A stretch of 44,149 nucleotides of DNA, taken from NCBI GenBank assembly GCA_902792795.1, contig CADBBB010000018.1, positions 1 to 44,149 of the forward strand, written 5' to 3'. A model generated the notes under the pieces. That model worked only from the letters and a program-made list of their open reading frames with translations. It was not told the origin of the DNA and made no database searches. Both the position numbers and the translations under genes were made by a program. This stretch comes from an uncultured Spirochaetaceae bacterium. Lineage in GTDB: Bacteria > Spirochaetota > Spirochaetia > Treponematales > Treponemataceae. The stretch's first letter is position 1. Every line of letters starts with the position of its first letter. Below are positions 1 to 9,014 of the stretch, in pieces.

Positions 1-602
1 TGCTGTATGAAACGCCGCGCGGTGTCGCTTCCGCCCTGCCCGATTTGCCGCTCAATGCGAGCCGTTCCCAAGCGAAAGGAATGGGCGCTGACGACGCTTC
101 CCTTTTTGAGAAGCATCATCTCGGACGAGCCGCCGCCTGCCTCCAAAATTATGTGGTCGTCGTCCTCAAGGCTGCGCTTTCCGTCCTTAAAACATTCGCG
201 CACGGCCAAATACATGAGGCGGCTTTCCTCAACGCCGTCGATGACGCGGACCACAAAGCCGGTGCGAATGAAAATTCTGTCGATGATTGAATCGCGGTCG
301 CGGCTTTCGCGCAAGGCGGCGGTGGCGATGACGTTTGTGTCGGCGGCCTCAATTCCCCAGGACTTGAGCTGTTCCTTGTAGCGGCTTAAAATTTGAATGC
401 ATTGGCTTATGGCGTTTTGCTTGATCGAGCCGCCCGTAAAAATGTCTTCGCCAAAATTTACCGGCATGTCGGAACGGTCAAGGGTGTTCCAATTTCCGTC
501 CGGCAAAACTTCAACCACGCTAAGGCGAATTCCGGTCGAGGCGATTTCGATTATTGCTTCCGGCTTAAAAGAAGCGGCTTGCTGTTTTTTTTTAGCGCTC
601 AT
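1..602 (-). CDS. Ppx/GppA-family phosphatase, C-terminus beyond window
   Basis: Partial gene, about 200 residues from ATG at 602, running off the left edge. The family hydrolyses polyphosphate or pppGpp using an ASKHA (actin-like) fold. Seen: an N-terminal strand-turn motif (IIEIASTGIRLSVVEV, about residue 17), the segment NVIATAALRESRDRDS, and the second phosphate loop ILEAGGGSSEMML near residue 155, then FRLGTARI. These are the landmark positions of Ppx/GppA. The two phosphate loops differ from the usual DIGSNS and DIGGGS/TE: the first acidic residue is Glu in both and the first loop reads ASTG. It lies 67 nt downstream of the glycosidase gene on the same strand, so the two may be cotranscribed. 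Family call is firm; choice between Ppx and GppA is not possible. Confidence 0.85.
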   Translation of the reverse strand, partial: MSAKKKQQAASFKPEAIIEIASTGIRLSVVEVLPDGNWNTLDRSDMPVNFGEDIFTGGSIKQNAISQCIQILSRYKEQLKSWGIEAADTNVIATAALRESRDRDSIIDRIFIRTGFVVRVIDGVEESRLMYLAVRECFKDGKRSLEDDDHIILEAGGGSSEMMLLKKGSVVSAHSFRLGTARIERQIGQGGSDTARRFIQ

Positions 603-669
603 TTCCTACAGTTTGTCAATCAACATAGAGCAGCGGCCCGAAGGAATTGGCAGCGTCTTTTTCTTTTGT

Positions 670-2034
670 TCAAGAATGTTGATTGTAAAGTAATAAAGCT
701 TTTCGCTTTATTTGGATTTCCCAGCCTCGGTTGGACTTGTTGGAAAGAATGGTGATCAAGTTGCGCTTGAGGGAAAGGTTTTCGATTCCCATGATTTCCA
801 AGTTGGGAATTATCCAGTCGACCGTTTTGCGCGGAAGGCTGATGAGCAAGCCGATTACGTTCTCAATCATAATCGCGATTGTGGAAAGCGCGACGGTCTG
901 CAAATAATGCGGGCGCGGAAAGTTGGGCTTGCCTTTGAGCGAAGCCTTTCCTTCCTTGCAAGGCAAATAGGCTTCGTAAAGGTCGCCCTTTTCCTTGCGG
1001 TTCTCGGGAGTGAGCGCTTCCAAGATGTAGTAGAGGTGGCGTATCGCGCATTCGCGGGCCAAATCGTAGCGCTGGTATTTTTCCAAACCCTTGATGACCA
1101 TAAAGTTCATCGCGGGGAATACGCTTCCCTTGTAGCCTTCTCCGCTTTCCTTAAAGTCGCGGCTGTCCATGCTCAGCGTGGGGAAGGGATGGTCGGCGCC
1201 AAAAGTCTTGGGATTGGTCAAATGCGTTATCAAAGTCTCCGCTCTGTCGGCGTTGGGTATTTCCGCCAAAAGAGGCCAAAAGCCCGCGATCGTCTTTTGC
1301 GGGAGCATCTTTTCGTCCTTGTCAAGGTCGTGGTAAAAGCCTGTCTTTTGGTCCCACATCATGCCGTTGATTCTGGTCTTGAGCGAGAAGTAAGCCTTTT
1401 TGTACATAAAGCTCAATTCCTTGTCGTTCATGATGTCGCCAAGGGCGGAAAGGTGCAGGACGTTTAGGGCCATCGCGGCGTTGAAGTCAATCGGGTAGAC
1501 GACCTTTTCGCGCGGGCTGTTGAACATTCCGCTGGCCGCGACAGGGGCGGCGTAAAGGCCGTTGGGCTTTTTGAATTTTTTGTCAATCCAGTTGACGTAT
1601 TTTACGATGTATGGAATGACTTCCTTTACGCGGCGCTTGTTGGCCAATTTATGGTAAAGGTTGAATTCCGCCCACGCCAAAAGCGGAAGGCAGGCGCCGT
1701 CGGGGTTGCCTTTTTCGTAAACCGGCTTTCCGTTCTTAAGGTCGTAGGCCGCGCGGATGGCGCCGTCGCGTTCCTGCTTGGAATAAAGGTAGTCTAAATT
1801 TTTGCTCGCGGAATAGTTGCGGTTGGAATAAACTAAGAAGAAAGAAGAGAAAATCGTGTCCAAATGCTTTAAAACGTTCACGCCGTCTTCCGGGTAGACA
1901 AAATACCCGTCATTTGACTTGGTTCCTTTTTTGGGGTCAAGCCAGTAGTCGGCGATCCAGTTCCACGTTTTATTGTAAATATCGACAAAATCCTGATCGT
2001 AAAAGTGGATTTTGGGAAAATCTCTCTTGTTCAT
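670..2034 (-). CDS. MGH1/GH63-like (alpha/alpha)6-barrel glycoside hydrolase
   Basis: 454 residues, no signal peptide, so cytoplasmic. The pattern is of the six-hairpin glycosidases (GH63/GH37/MGH1): GNPDGACLPLLAWAEFNLY near residue 110, SGMFNSPRE near 168 followed by DFNAAMALNVLHL, WDQKTGFYHDLD near 225, GYKGSVFPAMNFMVIKGL near 300 and DLYEAY near 350. In GH63 relatives the SGM-DNSPR motif carries the catalytic acid Asp; here that residue is Phe. The putative base Glu (YEAY) is kept. The likely substrate is a small alpha-linked sugar or glycoside, but specificity cannot be read. A TATAAT hexamer ends 9 nt before the ATG and no Shine-Dalgarno is visible. Upstream of the Ppx/GppA gene in the same orientation. 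Confidence 0.75.
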   Translation of the reverse strand: MNKRDFPKIHFYDQDFVDIYNKTWNWIADYWLDPKKGTKSNDGYFVYPEDGVNVLKHLDTIFSSFFLVYSNRNYSASKNLDYLYSKQERDGAIRAAYDLKNGKPVYEKGNPDGACLPLLAWAEFNLYHKLANKRRVKEVIPYIVKYVNWIDKKFKKPNGLYAAPVAASGMFNSPREKVVYPIDFNAAMALNVLHLSALGDIMNDKELSFMYKKAYFSLKTRINGMMWDQKTGFYHDLDKDEKMLPQKTIAGFWPLLAEIPNADRAETLITHLTNPKTFGADHPFPTLSMDSRDFKESGEGYKGSVFPAMNFMVIKGLEKYQRYDLARECAIRHLYYILEALTPENRKEKGDLYEAYLPCKEGKASLKGKPNFPRPHYLQTVALSTIAIMIENVIGLLISLPRKTVDWIIPNLEIMGIENLSLKRNLITILSNKSNRGWEIQIKRKALLLYNQHS

Positions 2035-2133
2035 AGTCTGTTCATTATAACACAGATTTTTAAAAAACGCGCAAAAAAAATGAAAATTTATCGAATTTTT
2101 TTAGGAAAATTAGCGCGACTGTTACGGAAGGAG

Positions 2134-2163
2134 GCAAAAAAACGCCCGCCGACCGGGAGCGTT
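2134..2163 (-). terminator. Rho-independent terminator of the OmpA-family gene
   Basis: On the minus strand the arms AACGC-CCCG and CGGGCGTT form a stem (one or two bulged bases) followed by a run of seven T. It lies 31 nt past the stop of the OmpA-family gene. The plus strand also reads stem plus T-run, so it could work in both directions. Confidence 0.7.
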
Positions 2164-2193
2164 TTTTTTTATTGCTTTGAGCGGACGGGCGCG

Positions 2194-3417
2194 CTATTTG
2201 TCCATAATCGTGATTTCGACGCGGCGGTTTTTGGCGCGGCCTTCTTCGGTGGAATTGTCGGCCACCGGAACTTCCGCGCCCATTCCCTGCGTGAACACGT
2301 GGTACTTGTCGCGCACTTTTTTGCGGATCAAATAGTTGGCCACGGCCTGCGCGCGCTCCTCGCTGAGCTTTTGGCGGCTTTCCTTTGTTCCGCGCAAGGC
2401 GGTGTGGCCGGTTATGAGCAAGTCGTTGTCGGGATAGGCGTTTAGGATTTGCGCTATTTTGTCAAGCTTGGCGCGCTCCACGTTCATCAAAATGTCGCTG
2501 TCGGGCATGAACTGAATGTTTTCTATGCTCAAAGTCAAGCCCTTCTCGCCGGCGGTGACGCTCACGTCGTCGATTCCCAAGTCGGAAATCTTTTCCATCA
2601 CGGCGGCCACGCTCGCTTCGTCGGCGGTGCGCGCGAACTCCGTCACTTCGGCGCTGGCGGTTCCCTCAAAGCGCAGGACGTTGTTTTCGCTGGTCAAAAT
2701 TTCAATCCTAAAGTCTTCGCTGTAGTGGTCTATGCAGCCCTTGTCTAAGTCCCAGTAAATCGTTTGGCGCGACCAGCCCTGCGTGGCCACGGGAAGGCCG
2801 CCTACGGAAAAGTCAACCTTTCCCATGTCGACGGAATATTCCATTTGATACTCGACATTAAATTTATAGAAGGTTTTTCCGTTTTCGTCCTCGACGGGGC
2901 CCAAATATTCATAGTCGGCGTCAAAAGGAATTTTGTACGGGGTCTGAATGTTGAAGGTTCTGCGCAAGTCGTGCGCCTCGTGGCCTTGGGCTGTCCATAT
3001 ATGGCCCGGCTCAATTTCCTCTTTGGGAAAAATCGGAACGTCGCGGACAACCGGCATAAAATACTCGTCCGATATTTCGTATTTTCCCGTAGAGTCGCGC
3101 TTAAAGACGCTCTCGTAGTCCTCTCCGTAGCTGAACGTTCCGCCCAAGACGCCGGTGGAATTTTCGCTGGTCATAAAGAGGGCGCTGTGGATTCCCCTGC
3201 CCTCCTCGTCAACTCCGGTCACTTGGACTGAAACGCGGTTTATTATTTCCGCGTGGTGATGGAAGCTTCCGTTAAAAAAGACGTTCTCGCGTACGGTGGA
3301 AAGAATTCTATATGAGTCGCCTTCCTTGTATTTAAACTGGAAAAGCTTTCCTTCCGCAAAGGAAATGCCGCAAAAGAAAAAAATTAGCGCCGACCAAACG
3401 GCTGTTTTATTTTTCAT
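2194..3417 (-). CDS. Exported OmpA-family (peptidoglycan-binding) protein
   Basis: 407 residues from the chosen ATG at 3417, where the protein begins with a signal peptide (MKNKTAVWSALIFFFCGISFA). A longer reading frame extends 38 codons upstream but has no signal peptide before that point, and a GAGG sits about 9 nt before the chosen start. The N-terminal two thirds is beta-rich with no recognised domain. The C-terminal ~110 residues are an OmpA domain: FMPDSDILM, LLITGHTALRGTKESRQKLSEERA (TGHTD-like, with Ala for the usual Asp), GMGAEVPVADNS and GRAKNRRVEI, the residues that bind diaminopimelate/ornithine in peptidoglycan. Probable role: linking periplasm or outer membrane to the wall. Divergent from the chemoreceptor gene. 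Confidence 0.85.
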   Translation of the reverse strand: MKNKTAVWSALIFFFCGISFAEGKLFQFKYKEGDSYRILSTVRENVFFNGSFHHHAEIINRVSVQVTGVDEEGRGIHSALFMTSENSTGVLGGTFSYGEDYESVFKRDSTGKYEISDEYFMPVVRDVPIFPKEEIEPGHIWTAQGHEAHDLRRTFNIQTPYKIPFDADYEYLGPVEDENGKTFYKFNVEYQMEYSVDMGKVDFSVGGLPVATQGWSRQTIYWDLDKGCIDHYSEDFRIEILTSENNVLRFEGTASAEVTEFARTADEASVAAVMEKISDLGIDDVSVTAGEKGLTLSIENIQFMPDSDILMNVERAKLDKIAQILNAYPDNDLLITGHTALRGTKESRQKLSEERAQAVANYLIRKKVRDKYHVFTQGMGAEVPVADNSTEEGRAKNRRVEITIMDK

Positions 3418-3453
3418 TCCAAGAACCTCGCGCATATTATCGGCAAAAAAAGT

Positions 3454-3482
3454 TTGCGTTTTGAGCCGATATGTGATATTAT
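3454..3482 (+). promoter_or_regulatory. Predicted sigma-70 promoter of the chemoreceptor gene
   Basis: TTGCGT, 17 nt, TATTAT, ending 30 nt before the chemoreceptor ATG, with GGAGG between. Pattern match only. Confidence 0.5.
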
Positions 3483-3512
3483 ATACTTTATAGAAAAATT
3501 TGGAGGCTTTCA

Positions 3513-5624
3513 ATGGTTTCGCAAAATTCAAAACAAAAAAGAAAAACCATGCTTGTCAGGCTTTTGGGGGTCATCGCGACTGTCACTGTCGCCTTGTTCG
3601 TCCTGCAAAATGTGATAATCATAACGGACGTGCGCATGCAGACCGTGGAATCCAACATCGCGGACATAAACGAAATTTCTTCGGCCTACATAAATTCCAC
3701 CGGCTTGTATGTGGAAGGCACGATGAACGAGCTTGACGCCTACACAAAGGCGGACGTAATTTTTGACGGCTCGTCGCCGGAACAAATCGGCGCGTGGCTG
3801 GCCACAACTCCCAACCGCCGCCCCAACTGCTTTTCTTACGTCCTCTTCATAGCGGCGGACGGAAATTCCTACTACGATTCCGGAAAGCGCGGAAACCACA
3901 GCGACCGCGCCTACTACAAAAAAATTGTCGGCGGCGCCGACCAAGTGGTGAACAATCCTACCGTGGCCAAAGCCACCGGAAAGGTCAGCGTCATGTTTGT
4001 AAAGGCCGCGCGCGACAACAACAACAGGCTGGTCGGAATGTTTGTCGGCGTTGTGGGCATGGACTACCTGATGGACCTTGTTGGCGGAATCAAGATTGGA
4101 AAAAGCGGCTTTGGCTTCATGCTTGACGGCGACGGCGTCGTCATAGCCCACCCGACCCAAGAATTGGTCATGCAAAAAAATTTCATCACGGCGGACGACG
4201 TAGGTCCCGACACAAAGGACATGGCCAAGAAAATGGTCGAAGGAAAGAGAGGCAACGCGGAAGTGAGTTTTGTCGACAAAGAAACAAAGTTCAGCGTATT
4301 TACAAGCTACGGAAACGTTCCCCACACGCCTTGGTCAATCGCCGTGGCCGTTCCCGTAAAGCAGCTGCACGCCACCGCCGACCGCCTGCGCCAAGTTTTG
4401 ATCATTGGAAACATAATTCTGGCCTTCATCGTCCTGCTGGTCACGGCGCTCATGACAAGCGTCACCATAAAGCCCTTACGCGGCGTGGTGTCCGCCATCG
4501 AGGACATAGCCAGCGGAAACGCCGACTTGACCAAGCGTCTTGACGCGAAGTCGAACAACGAGATTGGCCAGGTAGTCAACGGCTTCAACAACTTTGTCGT
4601 AAAGCTTCAAGGCATCGTTTCAAAAATAAAAATTTCCAAGGACAACCTTTCGCTGGCCGACAGCGACTTGGAGGCCGGCATTTCCGAGACGGAACAGAGC
4701 ATCGAGCAAATCATAAAAAACATCGAGGCCGTAAAGGCCAGCGCGCGCGAACAGCACGAAAGCGTCCAGTCGACGTCAAGCGGCGTGACGCAAATTTCAA
4801 GCAACATCGAGTCGCTTGAGAACATGATTCAGCGCCAGTCCAGCGGAGTCACGCAGGCTAGTTCCGCCGTTGAGGAAATGATAGGAAACATCGCGAGCGT
4901 CAACGCCAGCGTGGAAAAACTTGCGGATTCATTTGTCACCCTGCGCGACAACGCGAGCGACGGAATTTCAAAGCAAAATTCCGTAAACGAAAAAATCGAG
5001 CAAATCGAAATTGAGTCGGAAATGCTTCAAGAAGCCAACATCGCCATCGCGGCCATCGCAGAGCAGACAAACTTGCTGGCCATGAACGCGGCCATCGAGG
5101 CGGCGCACGCCGGCGAGGCTGGAAAAGGCTTTAGCGTTGTCGCCGACGAAATCAGAAAGCTCAGCGAAACTTCAAGCGAGCAGTCAAAGACAATCGGCGC
5201 GCAGCTTTCTAAAATCAAGGATTCAATCAGCGAAGTTTCAAATTCATCGGCGGACTCAAGCCAAGCCTTTCAGTCTGTGTCGGAGAACATTCAAGCGACG
5301 GACGAGCTTGTGCGCCTGATAAGGAGCGCGATGAGCGAGCAGCAGGAAGGCTCAAAGCAAATCCTTGAAGCGCTGCGCATTATGGGAGACGGAACAAGCG
5401 AAGTCCGAAGCGCCTCTCAGGAAATGACGGCAGGCAACGAAACGATTTTGCGCGAAGTCCAAGTCCTTAGGGAAAACTCGGCCAAGATTAACGAAAACGT
5501 CGAGGCAATGGACGCGGGCGCCAAGAAAGTCGCCGAGACAAAGAACACGCTCTTGGCCTTGAGCCGGCAGATGTCAAGCTCCATTTCCGAAATCGGCGGC
5601 GAGATCGACCAATTTAAAGTGTGA
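3513..5624 (+). CDS. Methyl-accepting chemotaxis protein with dCache sensor
   Basis: 703 residues with a GGAGG 9 nt before ATG. Topology: short basic N-terminus, transmembrane helix about 13-37, periplasmic dCache_1-type sensor about 38-290 (segments [20 protein letters not shown] and [14 protein letters not shown] are typical), second transmembrane helix about 295-318, HAMP about 320-372 ([25 protein letters not shown]), then a long cytoplasmic coiled coil. The signalling hairpin is near residue 510-555: [20 protein letters not shown] and [19 protein letters not shown], nearly canonical. No C-terminal CheR-tethering pentapeptide. It senses a periplasmic small molecule and controls CheA; the ligand is unknown. 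A twin hairpin follows. Confidence 0.95.
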   Translation: MVSQNSKQKRKTMLVRLLGVIATVTVALFVLQNVIIITDVRMQTVESNIADINEISSAYINSTGLYVEGTMNELDAYTKADVIFDGSSPEQIGAWLATTPNRRPNCFSYVLFIAADGNSYYDSGKRGNHSDRAYYKKIVGGADQVVNNPTVAKATGKVSVMFVKAARDNNNRLVGMFVGVVGMDYLMDLVGGIKIGKSGFGFMLDGDGVVIAHPTQELVMQKNFITADDVGPDTKDMAKKMVEGKRGNAEVSFVDKETKFSVFTSYGNVPHTPWSIAVAVPVKQLHATADRLRQVLIIGNIILAFIVLLVTALMTSVTIKPLRGVVSAIEDIASGNADLTKRLDAKSNNEIGQVVNGFNNFVVKLQGIVSKIKISKDNLSLADSDLEAGISETEQSIEQIIKNIEAVKASAREQHESVQSTSSGVTQISSNIESLENMIQRQSSGVTQASSAVEEMIGNIASVNASVEKLADSFVTLRDNASDGISKQNSVNEKIEQIEIESEMLQEANIAIAAIAEQTNLLAMNAAIEAAHAGEAGKGFSVVADEIRKLSETSSEQSKTIGAQLSKIKDSISEVSNSSADSSQAFQSVSENIQATDELVRLIRSAMSEQQEGSKQILEALRIMGDGTSEVRSASQEMTAGNETILREVQVLRENSAKINENVEAMDAGAKKVAETKNTLLALSRQMSSSISEIGGEIDQFKV

Positions 5625-5634
5625 CAAAATTCTG

Positions 5635-5696
5635 CGAGTTTTGGGCAACGCCCGAAACTCGACAAGTTCCAGAAAGCTAAAGCCTTTCTGGAACTT
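5635..5696. repeat. Twin hairpins between converging genes
   Basis: Two perfect or near-perfect hairpins in tandem: 5635-5661 (12 bp stem CGAGTTTTGGGC / GCCCGAAACTCG, loop AAC) and 5664-5696 (13 bp stem AAGTTCCAGAAAG / CTTTCTGGAACTT, loop 7). The second reaches into the stop codon of the MATE gene (5695-5697). Neither is followed by a strong T-run, so simple intrinsic termination is not obvious. A similar pair lies at 40875-40927. Confidence 0.75.
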
Positions 5697-7062
5697 AAAA
5701 TTCCCGCGTGATGTTTTTGAGCCATTTGCCGCTCTTGTAATGAAAAATGTTCACAGGCATTTTTTCAAACTCGTCCAAGTATAGAACCAAGTAGACGAGG
5801 ACGGGCGGCAAATGCAAGACAAAGGCGGCGACCATTCCGAGCGGAACGGAAACCGCCCACATCGCTATTGTATCCATTATAAATCCAAACTTCGCGTCGC
5901 CGCCGGAACGGAAAACGCCGCAAACAAAAACTGTGTTTATCGCCGCGCCCACTATGGAAAAAGCGTTTATGTACAAAAGCGGCGTGAGCATTTTTGTGGC
6001 TTCTTCCGTCAATGTGGCCATCTTGAACAAAAGGGGCTGTGAGACGACTAGAGCCGCCGCTCCAATAACACCGGCTAAAATCGTGCTCTTTACAAGGCGG
6101 CTCGCGCTGCGGCGGGCAAGGTCGTACTGCCCCGCCCCGATTTCTTTTCCTACCAAGATGGCGCCGCCGTAAGCCATTCCAAAGCAAACGATTGTGGCCA
6201 AATTGCGCAAAACGTTGACCAAAGAATTTGCCGCCACCAAGTCGGCGCCAAGGTGGCCCATAATCACCGCGTAAGTGGCGAAGCCCGCGCCCCAAACAAC
6301 TTCGTTTCCAATCGCCGGAAGCGAATACTTTACAAAGTCGCGCAACAAAACGGCGTTCTTTCTAAAAAGACATTCGGGACGGATTTTTAGCTCCTTGGCG
6401 CGGGCGATTACAAAAACGCTGAGCGCGAGTTCCACCACACGGGCGAATGTCGTAGCCAAGGCCACGCCGCGGATTCCCATTTTGGGAGCGCCGAACAAGC
6501 CGAAAATAAAAATCGCGTTCCCCAAAATGTTGAGCAAAAGCGCCGCAGTCGTAATTATCGTCACAACCTTTGTCCGCTCAATGCTCTTTAGCGTGGCCTG
6601 AATTATTTGCGAAAACGAAAGCAAAAAGTATGACACGCCGACGATGTGAAGGTATTGCGCGCCCGCAAAAATCAAGTCCTCGTCGTTGGTGAAAATTTTC
6701 ATCAAAAGCCGCGGCGCGAAAATCGCGGCAAGGCCAAAAGCCGCTCCGACCAACGCGGAAAGCTTTGTTCCGATTCCAAAAATAGTTTCTATTGAATGAG
6801 TGTCGCCCTTTCCCCAATACTGCGCGGCGAGCATTACCACGCCGCTTGAAAGTCCTATGTAAAAAAGGAACATGACCATTTGCACGTAATTAGCAAGCGA
6901 CGACGCGGCGATGGCGGTTTGTCCGACATAACCCAGCATAATGACGTCGGCGGAACCGACCGCCGCGCCCAAAAGGTTTTGCAGGGCAATCGGCGCGACA
7001 ATCGTGAATAGGGATTTATAAAATGAGCGGCGCTCTTTTTGTTCGTCAATGATTTTTTCCAT
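5695..7062 (-). CDS. MATE-family multidrug/cation antiporter
   Basis: 455 residues from the ATG at 7062 (MEKIIDEQKERRSF), preferred over the upstream ATG at 7101 because that one overlaps the -35 box of a very good promoter. Twelve hydrophobic segments in two similar halves; FTIVAPIALQNLLGAAVGSADVIMLG at the N-terminus and FVKYSLPAIGNEVVWGAGFATYAVIMGHLG at the start of the second half are the two MatE repeats. Family members export drugs or metabolites using Na+ or H+ gradients; the substrate is unknown. The final 20 residues are polar (NIFHYKSGKWLKNITREF). Confidence 0.9.
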   Translation of the reverse strand: MEKIIDEQKERRSFYKSLFTIVAPIALQNLLGAAVGSADVIMLGYVGQTAIAASSLANYVQMVMFLFYIGLSSGVVMLAAQYWGKGDTHSIETIFGIGTKLSALVGAAFGLAAIFAPRLLMKIFTNDEDLIFAGAQYLHIVGVSYFLLSFSQIIQATLKSIERTKVVTIITTAALLLNILGNAIFIFGLFGAPKMGIRGVALATTFARVVELALSVFVIARAKELKIRPECLFRKNAVLLRDFVKYSLPAIGNEVVWGAGFATYAVIMGHLGADLVAANSLVNVLRNLATIVCFGMAYGGAILVGKEIGAGQYDLARRSASRLVKSTILAGVIGAAALVVSQPLLFKMATLTEEATKMLTPLLYINAFSIVGAAINTVFVCGVFRSGGDAKFGFIMDTIAMWAVSVPLGMVAAFVLHLPPVLVYLVLYLDEFEKMPVNIFHYKSGKWLKNITREF

Positions 7063-7072
7063 AATAGAAGCA

Positions 7073-7101
7073 AGCATAAAAGAGCGCGCGGCTTTTGTCA
7101 A
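7073..7101 (-). promoter_or_regulatory. Promoter of the MATE gene
   Basis: Minus strand: TTGACA (consensus), 17 nt, TATGCT, ending 10 nt before ATG 7062. No Shine-Dalgarno fits in the predicted leader of about 4 nt. Confidence 0.7.
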
Positions 7102-7150
7102 GGTTGCGCGGAAGGTCGATGCAACCTTTCCGCATTATTGAAAGACAACA

Positions 7151-7307
7151 AAAAACGCGGGCAAAATGGGGCGGGACGCAGAAAAAAAGACTTGGAGGGG
7201 CCCGTCAGCGAAGCGGCTTGGCCGTAGGCATAAAGCCGCAAGCGAAGGACGGGAGGCGCCAAGGATTTTTTTCGTCGCTGGGACCCGCCTATAAAGCCCG
7301 CGTTTTT
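7151..7307 (+). repeat. Palindromic dispersed element, copy A
   Basis: 157 bp with terminal inverted repeats (left AAAAACGCGGGC 7151-7162, right GCCCGCGTTTTT 7296-7307) and nested inner arms: GGGCGGGACGCAG with CGTCGCTGGGACCCGCC, and GACTTGGA with GCCAAGGA. The interior matches, in reverse complement, the element at 30528-30691 along nearly its full length. It occupies the gap between the divergent MATE and polymerase genes. Just outside lie a hairpin (7101-7127, AAGGTTGC/GCAACCTT) and a short direct repeat GCGGAAGAC-(T)-GGGCGG at 7332 and 7382. It encodes no plausible protein. Confidence 0.8.
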
Positions 7308-7401
7308 GGGCTTGCTTATATTTGCAGCCACGCGGAAGACGGGCGGACGCAGTCGGAAGCGTTTTTTGTTTTGCCTGACATGCGGAAGACTGGGCGGCAA
7401 T

Positions 7402-7430
7402 TTGACAAAGCCGCGCAATTGATTTAAAAT
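7402..7430 (+). promoter_or_regulatory. Promoter of the Y-polymerase operon
   Basis: TTGACA (consensus), 17 nt, TAAAAT. The -10 box covers the ATG at 7429, so that codon cannot be in the mRNA; translation must start downstream at GTG 7459. Confidence 0.7.
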
Positions 7431-7458
7431 GCGCTCGAAGGAATTCAAGGGAAGCGCA

Positions 7459-8823
7459 GTGGAAAAATCTTATCTTGCCATAGACCTAAAAACTTTTTAC
7501 GCCTCTGTCGAATGCGTCGAACGCGGCCTTGATCCGCTGACTGCAAAATTGGTCGTGGCCGACGAGTCGCGCACCGAAAAAACTATTTGCCTCGCGGTTA
7601 CGCAAGCGCTAAAGGCTTACGGGCTTTCGGGCCGCAGCCGCCTATTTGAGGTTGTTCAAAAAGCGCGCGAGGTAAAACTTAAAACCGGAAAGGATTTGGA
7701 ATACATAATCGCAAAGCCGCGAATGGCCTTGTACATGGAATATTCCGCGCGCATTTACGAAGTGTACCTAAAATATTTTAGCCCGGACGACATTCACATT
7801 TACAGCATAGACGAAGTTTTCATCGACGCGACTTCCTACCTAAAGCTTTATAAAACCGACGCGCGCTCCTTGGCGCAAAAAGTGATAAAGGACATTCTGG
7901 CAACCACAGGCGTTACGGCCACGGCGGGAATAGGCCCCAACCTCTATTTGTGCAAAATCGCGATGGACATCATGGCAAAACATGTAAAGGCCGACAAAGA
8001 CGGAGTCCGCATCGCAGTCCTTTCGGTTAAAGACTACCGAAAAAATTTTTGGAGCCACACGCCGCTCACGGATTTTTGGCGCGTCGGAAACGGAACCGCC
8101 GCGCGCCTTGCAAAACTCGGCCTTTACACGATGGGCGACATCGCGCGCCGTTCCCTAAAGGACGAAGACTCGCTCTACAAGGCATTTGGAATCGACGCGG
8201 AAATTTTAATCGACCATGCGTGGGGCGTTGAGCCTTGTTCAATTGAAAACATAAAAAACTACAAGTCCTCGTCAAAAAGCGTCAGCGAAGGCCAAGTCCT
8301 GCAATGCCCTTACACGGCGCAAAAGGCGCGCGTCGTGGTCCGCGAAATGGCGGAAGTCCTTGCGCAAAGGCTGACGGAAAAGCAGCTGGCCTCGGACTTT
8401 TTCAGCCTTTACATTTGCTACGACCGTTCCTCCGTCACAGAGGAATACCAAGGAGATGTGGAACTGGACTACTACGGCCGGCCCGCGCCAAAGCCCAGCC
8501 ACGGTTCCGTCCGCCTTGATCTTCCTACAGCGTCGCTAAAAAAAATCAGCCAAGGCGTTCTTTCACTTTACGACCGGATAACGGACGGCTCCCTTTTTGT
8601 CAGAAGAATCAACATCAGCGCCGACAACGTGATTCCCCAAAAGGAAGAGCAGGCCGACCTGTTCACTGACATCGAGGCGCAAAAAAAAGAAATGTCCCTC
8701 CAAAACACAATGCTCCAAATTCAAAGCCGCTTTGGAAAGAACGCGATGCTCAAGGCCAGCGACTACGGCGAAGGCGCCACTTTGCGGGAACGCAACGAAC
8801 AAATCGGGGGGCACAGGGCGTGA
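7459..8823 (+). CDS. Y-family DNA polymerase (UmuC/UvrX type)
   Basis: 454 residues. Start set at GTG 7459: it has AAGGGAAG in Shine-Dalgarno position, gives the family N-terminus (VEKSYLAIDLKTFYASVECVERG), and lies downstream of the predicted promoter. Motifs: AIDLKTFYASVE (first catalytic Asp, steric-gate region), YSIDEVFIDAT (second catalytic acidic pair, about residue 115), TATAGIGPNLYLCKIAMD, a helix-hairpin-helix region (WRVGNGTAARLAKLGLYTMGDIA) and the little-finger domain. The ending FGKNAMLKASDYGEGATLRERNEQIGGHRA is typical of the UvrX branch, which copies damaged DNA. Followed by a YolD-like gene with a 4-nt overlap, the partner often found with UvrX. No LexA-type box was recognised. 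Confidence 0.9.
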   Translation: MEKSYLAIDLKTFYASVECVERGLDPLTAKLVVADESRTEKTICLAVTQALKAYGLSGRSRLFEVVQKAREVKLKTGKDLEYIIAKPRMALYMEYSARIYEVYLKYFSPDDIHIYSIDEVFIDATSYLKLYKTDARSLAQKVIKDILATTGVTATAGIGPNLYLCKIAMDIMAKHVKADKDGVRIAVLSVKDYRKNFWSHTPLTDFWRVGNGTAARLAKLGLYTMGDIARRSLKDEDSLYKAFGIDAEILIDHAWGVEPCSIENIKNYKSSSKSVSEGQVLQCPYTAQKARVVVREMAEVLAQRLTEKQLASDFFSLYICYDRSSVTEEYQGDVELDYYGRPAPKPSHGSVRLDLPTASLKKISQGVLSLYDRITDGSLFVRRINISADNVIPQKEEQADLFTDIEAQKKEMSLQNTMLQIQSRFGKNAMLKASDYGEGATLRERNEQIGGHRA

Positions 8824-9014
8824 CAAAAAATTACGACGACATAATTGACCATGAATGGCTCGGTTCTCCAAAACGGCCGCGAATGCCGCTCGCAAGCCGC
8901 GCGAAAATTTTTATGCCCTTCGCGGCGCTGCGCGGCTTTGAGGAACTTATAGAAAAGAAAAAATTGGAAATAGAAAAAAGCCGGGAAATAAAAACGGAGG
9001 ACGCGCCGCAATGA
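8820..9014 (+). CDS. YolD-like small protein
   Basis: 64 residues from GTG 8820, overlapping the polymerase stop (GTGA) and overlapping the next start (ATGA 9011-9014), so translation is coupled on both sides. The sequence KNYDDIIDHEWLGSPKRPRM followed by ASRAKIFMPFAALRGFEELIE matches the YolD-like signature (YDDII...RP.M...DRAA.F.PFAALTG) known beside uvrX in Bacillus and its phages. The role is not established; co-occurrence suggests an accessory to the polymerase, in the way UmuD' serves UmuC. The C-terminus is a charged helix. Confidence 0.8.
   Translation: MTKNYDDIIDHEWLGSPKRPRMPLASRAKIFMPFAALRGFEELIEKKKLEIEKSREIKTEDAPQ

Noticed and set aside
3528..4325. 265-codon open frame antisense to the chemoreceptor
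   Set aside because: It is a mirror of a well-defined gene, with His/Val/Asp-rich composition, no ribosome site and no domain; GC-rich third positions keep antisense frames open.
7098..7448. Short frames across the palindromic element A, and similar ones across B (30415-30760)
   Set aside because: Similar peptides arise in both copies only because the DNA is repeated; no starts with SD, frame not kept through the element.
7429..7458. ATG 7429 as the start of the polymerase
   Set aside because: The codon lies within the predicted -10 hexamer, and GTG 7459 has a ribosome site and the conserved N-terminus.
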